DNA from: Leptodontidium sp. MPI-SDFR-AT-0119
Lineage: Eukaryota > Ascomycota > Leotiomycetes > Helotiales > Leptodontidiaceae
NCBI GenBank assembly: GCA_020726505.1
Contig: JAHLEZ010000016.1
Coordinates: 434,001-498,000, forward strand
Length of the DNA: 64,000 bases
Reading direction: 5' to 3'
Below the pieces are notes generated by a model. It did not search any database and had not been told where the DNA came from. It saw only the letters and a program-made list of their open reading frames with translations. Positions within the stretch are counted from its first letter, which is position 1. The number at the start of each line of letters is the position of its first letter. Position numbers and translations under genes: made by a program. This document shows positions 60,400 to 64,000 of this stretch, in pieces.

Positions 60400-61358
60400 A
60401 CATTAGTAATTAAGTCTAGAAATTAGTGTAAATTGGCGATGATATAAAGTGGCTAGTATTAACGGAAGCACGCAGTTAATACGCTCCTTTGCTTAACGGG
60501 TCCTTTAGTAGTAAACTCAGAGGACCAGGTTTGCTTATGTAAGGCGCGATCTTAATAGCTTGTCGTTGCTAGGACTAAATTTGACTATTCTCCTGAGACA
60601 AATCCGAGTAGTCGTTCTTACTAGTTACTCGATTTATGCGGTCGGGAGCTAAAGAAAAAGAAGAATTCTTAGAATATTTCTGACTTCTTATGCTCTCCGA
60701 GTTTATTTCTAATTGTGTAGCTTAAAGTTAAGTTTATAATTCGGCGAAGTCTTTTGCTCCTTCTAAGAAGCTGTCGAGGAGATCTAGGGAACACTAAAGC
60801 AGTAACCCTCGACACTGTGAGTTTATACCTCGATTCGAATAGCCGTTAGTGCATTTCCTAGGACAGCGAAAGATCGAGATTAAATTTGTTGCCGATCTTG
60901 CTTGTGTATAGGATCGTTAACACGGTCTGCACGTGGCTGGAGTACTGCGCAGTAATGGTTAGTCGCTATCGGTGGGTTAGGCAATACTATCCGGGAGCGT
61001 GGGCGCAACATGGTTTTGCTCCGGGGAGTGTCGGACCCATATCGCGAAGAAATAGACTTATCTAGAGCCAAAGAGGGCTTAACTATGGAGCAGAGGGGTC
61101 GGTGACGACTAAGAAGTGCACGTAAGTGTCAAGCCTTCACGGGCTCATCTCTGAGCCTCTGCTGGAAACAGTTAAGTCGTCGTTCTCCACAACACGTACT
61201 GGACTTGAATGCTCTCTAGATAAACGTAGATGCATGGAAGCGTCTCTCGATTAGTCATGCCAAGTGATTCCTATTATAGAGCCAGAAACGAGAGGCGAAG
61301 GGAACATTTTGAGCTGACATATTTTACAAGCCAATAGGTAAGGAATCCTCAATTTTTG
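60400..61358. other. intergenic, no supportable gene
   Basis: Transition from RIP-mutated to balanced composition. Only short frames; none has a recognisable motif. Confidence 0.35.
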
Positions 61359-63167
61359 TCAACCTTCCTGCTTCTCCGCCACCAAGCTATCAGCACTCGC
61401 GCCGCTTATCCTCTGGCCCATCCAGACCTGCTTCCACCCACTCTGCCCGAATGCAGCCTGTTCAGTGCCCGCTGACTCGCCGCCGCTGTCACTTGCCATG
61501 TGATGTCCCTTTTTATCTTCCGAACCGGTCGTCGAGTAAGGGCGACGGAGTATCTTCCCTTTCAACCACGAACCGGGGGAAACAAGAGGCGGTAGAGGAA
61601 GTGCCTTCTCAGATTCCTGGGGCTCTCCTCCACTGCTGCGCAATCTATGCGGATAGTAGAATTTCACCCAGCCAGGCACGGACTTGAAGGAGCAGGACTC
61701 GCTCTCCGCGGAGGCTGCGGTCATATGACTGTTCCTGTGGTGCCATGGAAGCTGGAGGGTCTGGGGAGGCATTGTCAGTGGCCGAGGGGAGTCATCTGTA
61801 TCGCTTTGTGCAGGTTCTGTCGGCCGGCCAGACAGGGTTGGAGGTCGAGGAGACGGAAGAGCAGCATACAGAGGCGGAAGGGGCGGAGGGGATTGCGGGT
61901 CGGTCACACTTCCAGATTGGCCCTGCAAGAAAGAACGGCGAAAAGTGCCGCGGTAGGTCGAGGCGGCTCTTGGAATTCTGGCCTTTCTCGCCTGAGGATT
62001 CTGGCCTAGGGGGTTGCCCTGGCGGAGTCCTGTCAGAGATTTGCGGAGAGACCGCCTCGCTTTCTCGATCACAGTAGGTCGCGCAAAGGTTGCTTGGTAG
62101 TCCCAGGCTGGGCTACCGCTCGAGCCAACTTCCGCTGGCAACAGGGAGTCGGACATTACATCGGGCGTTTGGCTACGAGACAGCCAACGGAATTTTCCCC
62201 ATGTCCCCGGCGGGCGCCGTAGAGGGTTTGGCAGCACTTCCGGAAGTTCAGCTCTGCGCTGCTTGAAGAAGAGAAATATCAGTATTAGGATGAAAGCAAA
62301 ACTAGCTGCTTGATCATTAGCCTCAGATACTAAATGGTTACGTTTAAATGGAGATTAGAACATACCGATAGTCCCAACGGCAATCCCAGCCTTTTGGCCT
62401 GGCGGTGCAGCGCTGTACTCGGACTGAACAGTGCCATTCCAGGCGTAGTAGACCATCCCGGTCTGTATAGCAGTCGCGCTGCTCGTATAAGCTATGGATG
62501 TCCGCAGAGTTGTCTCCACTGGGAACAACGTAGCGGACAGCGTCGAAGGTAGTGACCCTGAAACTGAATATTTGGCAGTACTAGAAAACTCATCGCTGCT
62601 GGCACTGACATCAGGTATTGTCAACGATTCCACAGAGGGCGTTGCGGAGGTGAGGGTTCCTGCAACCGCTCCAGAAGCTGCAGGGGCCGAGGGCGTCGTC
62701 GGTATTCCTGGTGCGCTTGGAGCTGGCCGGCTCGAAGTTGAGATCAGGGAAAGGCTTAGCACAGATTGTGTGGCCGGGACGGAGGACGTCCTGAAATTTG
62801 TCGATAGAGTGGGAAAAACAGATATGACGACGACTGAAGATAACGTAAGACCAGGAGAGCTTGGTAAAGTTGAGGTCGTGATCAGGGCAGGAGTGGCAGG
62901 AGGAGCAATAGAAGAAGCAGGAGGGGGAGGAATATTATCCGGTGATGAAACTTCCGTATCTGACGGGAGGGTTTGGCTAGTCGGGGATGCTGGCTGTTCG
63001 GTGCTGGTTGCATCGCCGGGTGGTCTTTTCCGGTTTCCTTCGGGCCCAGGTGGTCCGTTCTTGTTCCCTTCAAGACCTGGTGCATTCGTATTTGCCGGGT
63101 CCCGCGCGGCGAGAGCCTTTCGGAAGGATGGAGGGTTCGTGAGCCTGTGACCCTTTGATAACATCAT
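61359..63167 (-). CDS. Ser/Thr/Pro-rich single-pass membrane protein
   Basis: Exons 63167-62366 and 62305-61359 (60-nt intron, donor GTATGT) give 582 residues. Residues 1-230 are rich in Ser, Thr and Pro, a mucin-like, probably O-glycosylated ectodomain. A single membrane segment, AGIAVGTIASFAFILILIFL, lies at the exon join (about 258-277) and is followed at once by the stop-transfer KQRR. The C-terminal 300 residues are a Pro/Ser/Arg-rich cytosolic tail. The architecture resembles fungal wall-sensor or axial-budding-type proteins, but I recognise no WSC or other named domain. No signal peptide follows the chosen ATG; a short upstream exon (a hydrophobic frame lies at 63561-63175) may supply one. 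The antisense frames here are shadows of its GC-rich codons. Confidence 0.75.
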
Positions 63168-63169
63168 TC

Positions 63170-64000
63170 TACTATCATTCCGTTAGACTTATGATGAGCG
63201 ATTCCTCATTAAGTTCGAGATAAGTAACACTCACCAGGCAATGTTCAAGAAGCTGACTAACTGTTGTTAAGTTCTTATTCAGCCATAAGGAATAGACGAT
63301 CAAGACATTGCTAGTCCGAAAGTTTAAAAGAACAAAAAACGACAATGAATTTGGAATGTGCAGGCTAGCTGGTGTCAGAGAAGGGACAAAAAGGCAAAAT
63401 GTGGAAGGCGCGCCAGCGGTCGAACAAAAAAAACAAGGTAAGAATGCAGGGAAGATATGAACATGAACTGGAACGGCGGCACCAGCGCGTAGCTTTATAA
63501 CGAGCAACAGCTCACTCTCATACTGAATCTCGGCGCCAAGGCACACATCCCTTTCTGTCACTAGACTAGTGTGTCGTCACGGGCCGTGCTCTGAGCTGCC
63601 GGCTGCCATCTTCGGACTTGTTCAAGACTGTGAGGCCCCAATAGATGAGGAGATGTGACATCTTATCGTGTGGCAGAGGATGTTGGCGGAGTCAAAGGAA
63701 ACCAGATGAGTGTTTCAAGTCTTGCAGGAGCGGTTCAACTCCGAAATGATCAGCGCCACTCTTGGCGCTGATCCGGCTCATATCCCACCCTTCCCAAACC
63801 ACAGTTGCTCACCCCGATGTAGTAAGTGGGTAAATAAATGGTAACGAACACTGGCCAGTATTTAGTTAATTTTAGTATCGTACATACAGCAAAATCAGAC
63901 GGGTGATTGGTCAGATCACCCTTAGAGACACTGCGTGCAGGTCTCACATTGCCGGAACTGCCAAGTGGCTCCTCTCAGTTTGAAGCATAAGTATCCGAAC
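63170..64000. other. upstream region of the membrane-protein gene; no other gene seen
   Basis: Contains the likely promoter and perhaps a signal-peptide exon of the preceding gene. No other supportable feature. Confidence 0.35.

Noticed and set aside
61647..63150. Plus-strand frames of 110-218 codons
   Set aside because: Antisense to the Ser/Thr/Pro-rich membrane-protein gene; low-complexity composition mirrors its codons.

Overview
The window comes from a filamentous ascomycete (Pezizomycotina). Genes have short introns (about 36-92 nt, GT...AG). Families typical of these fungi are present: Zn(II)2Cys6 regulators, HET and NB-ARC allorecognition genes, GH27 and MFS proteins, Tad-type LINEs. 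Long AT-rich tracts carry TpG/CpA-to-TpA changes (TGG to TAG, CAA/CAG to TAA/TAG, Cys to Tyr, Asp to Asn), the mark of repeat-induced point mutation (RIP). I cannot name the species.

Layout. 1-3400: graveyard of a HET gene (cut by the window edge), an NB-ARC/NLR gene holding a 167-bp MITE, and a SANT/AT-hook gene broken at a poly-G run. 4080-14071: gene-rich and intact, with an FAD monooxygenase (+), a Zn2Cys6 regulator (-), a secreted GH27 alpha-galactosidase (-) and a maltose-permease-like MFS transporter (+). The last three look like an alpha-galactoside utilisation cluster. 15197-22224: complete RIP-mutated Ty3/gypsy chromovirus with 179-bp LTRs and TSD CCTTT. 22300-31800: two decayed HET genes on either side of one intact seven-exon zinc-finger gene (24826-27326). 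31909-35187: RIP-mutated hAT transposon. 35985-36981: Tad-like LINE ORF1 relic. 37449-38796: intact five-exon NmrA-like epimerase gene. 40375-46906: second RIP-mutated gypsy, inverted. 49012-49998: non-autonomous hAT with perfect 8-bp TSD. 51044-60350: RecQ-like (telomere-linked type) helicase relic split at its DECH motif by a piggyBac-like element, which holds a LINE and a hAT; the hAT holds a solo LTR. 61359-63167: intact Ser/Thr-rich single-pass membrane protein gene.

How it works together: the intact genes sit in GC-balanced islands, while repeats and allorecognition relics form RIP-flattened AT-rich blocks, a two-compartment accessory region that may be subtelomeric. The most unusual signals are antisense open frames in both gypsy elements at the same place (between pol and the 3' LTR), the multi-level nest in the RecQ relic with clean target-site duplications at several levels, and the MITE caught inside an NLR.

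Gene models below were assembled by hand from splice signals and frame continuity. Exon joins listed in the evidence all keep phase, but no transcript or database search was available.
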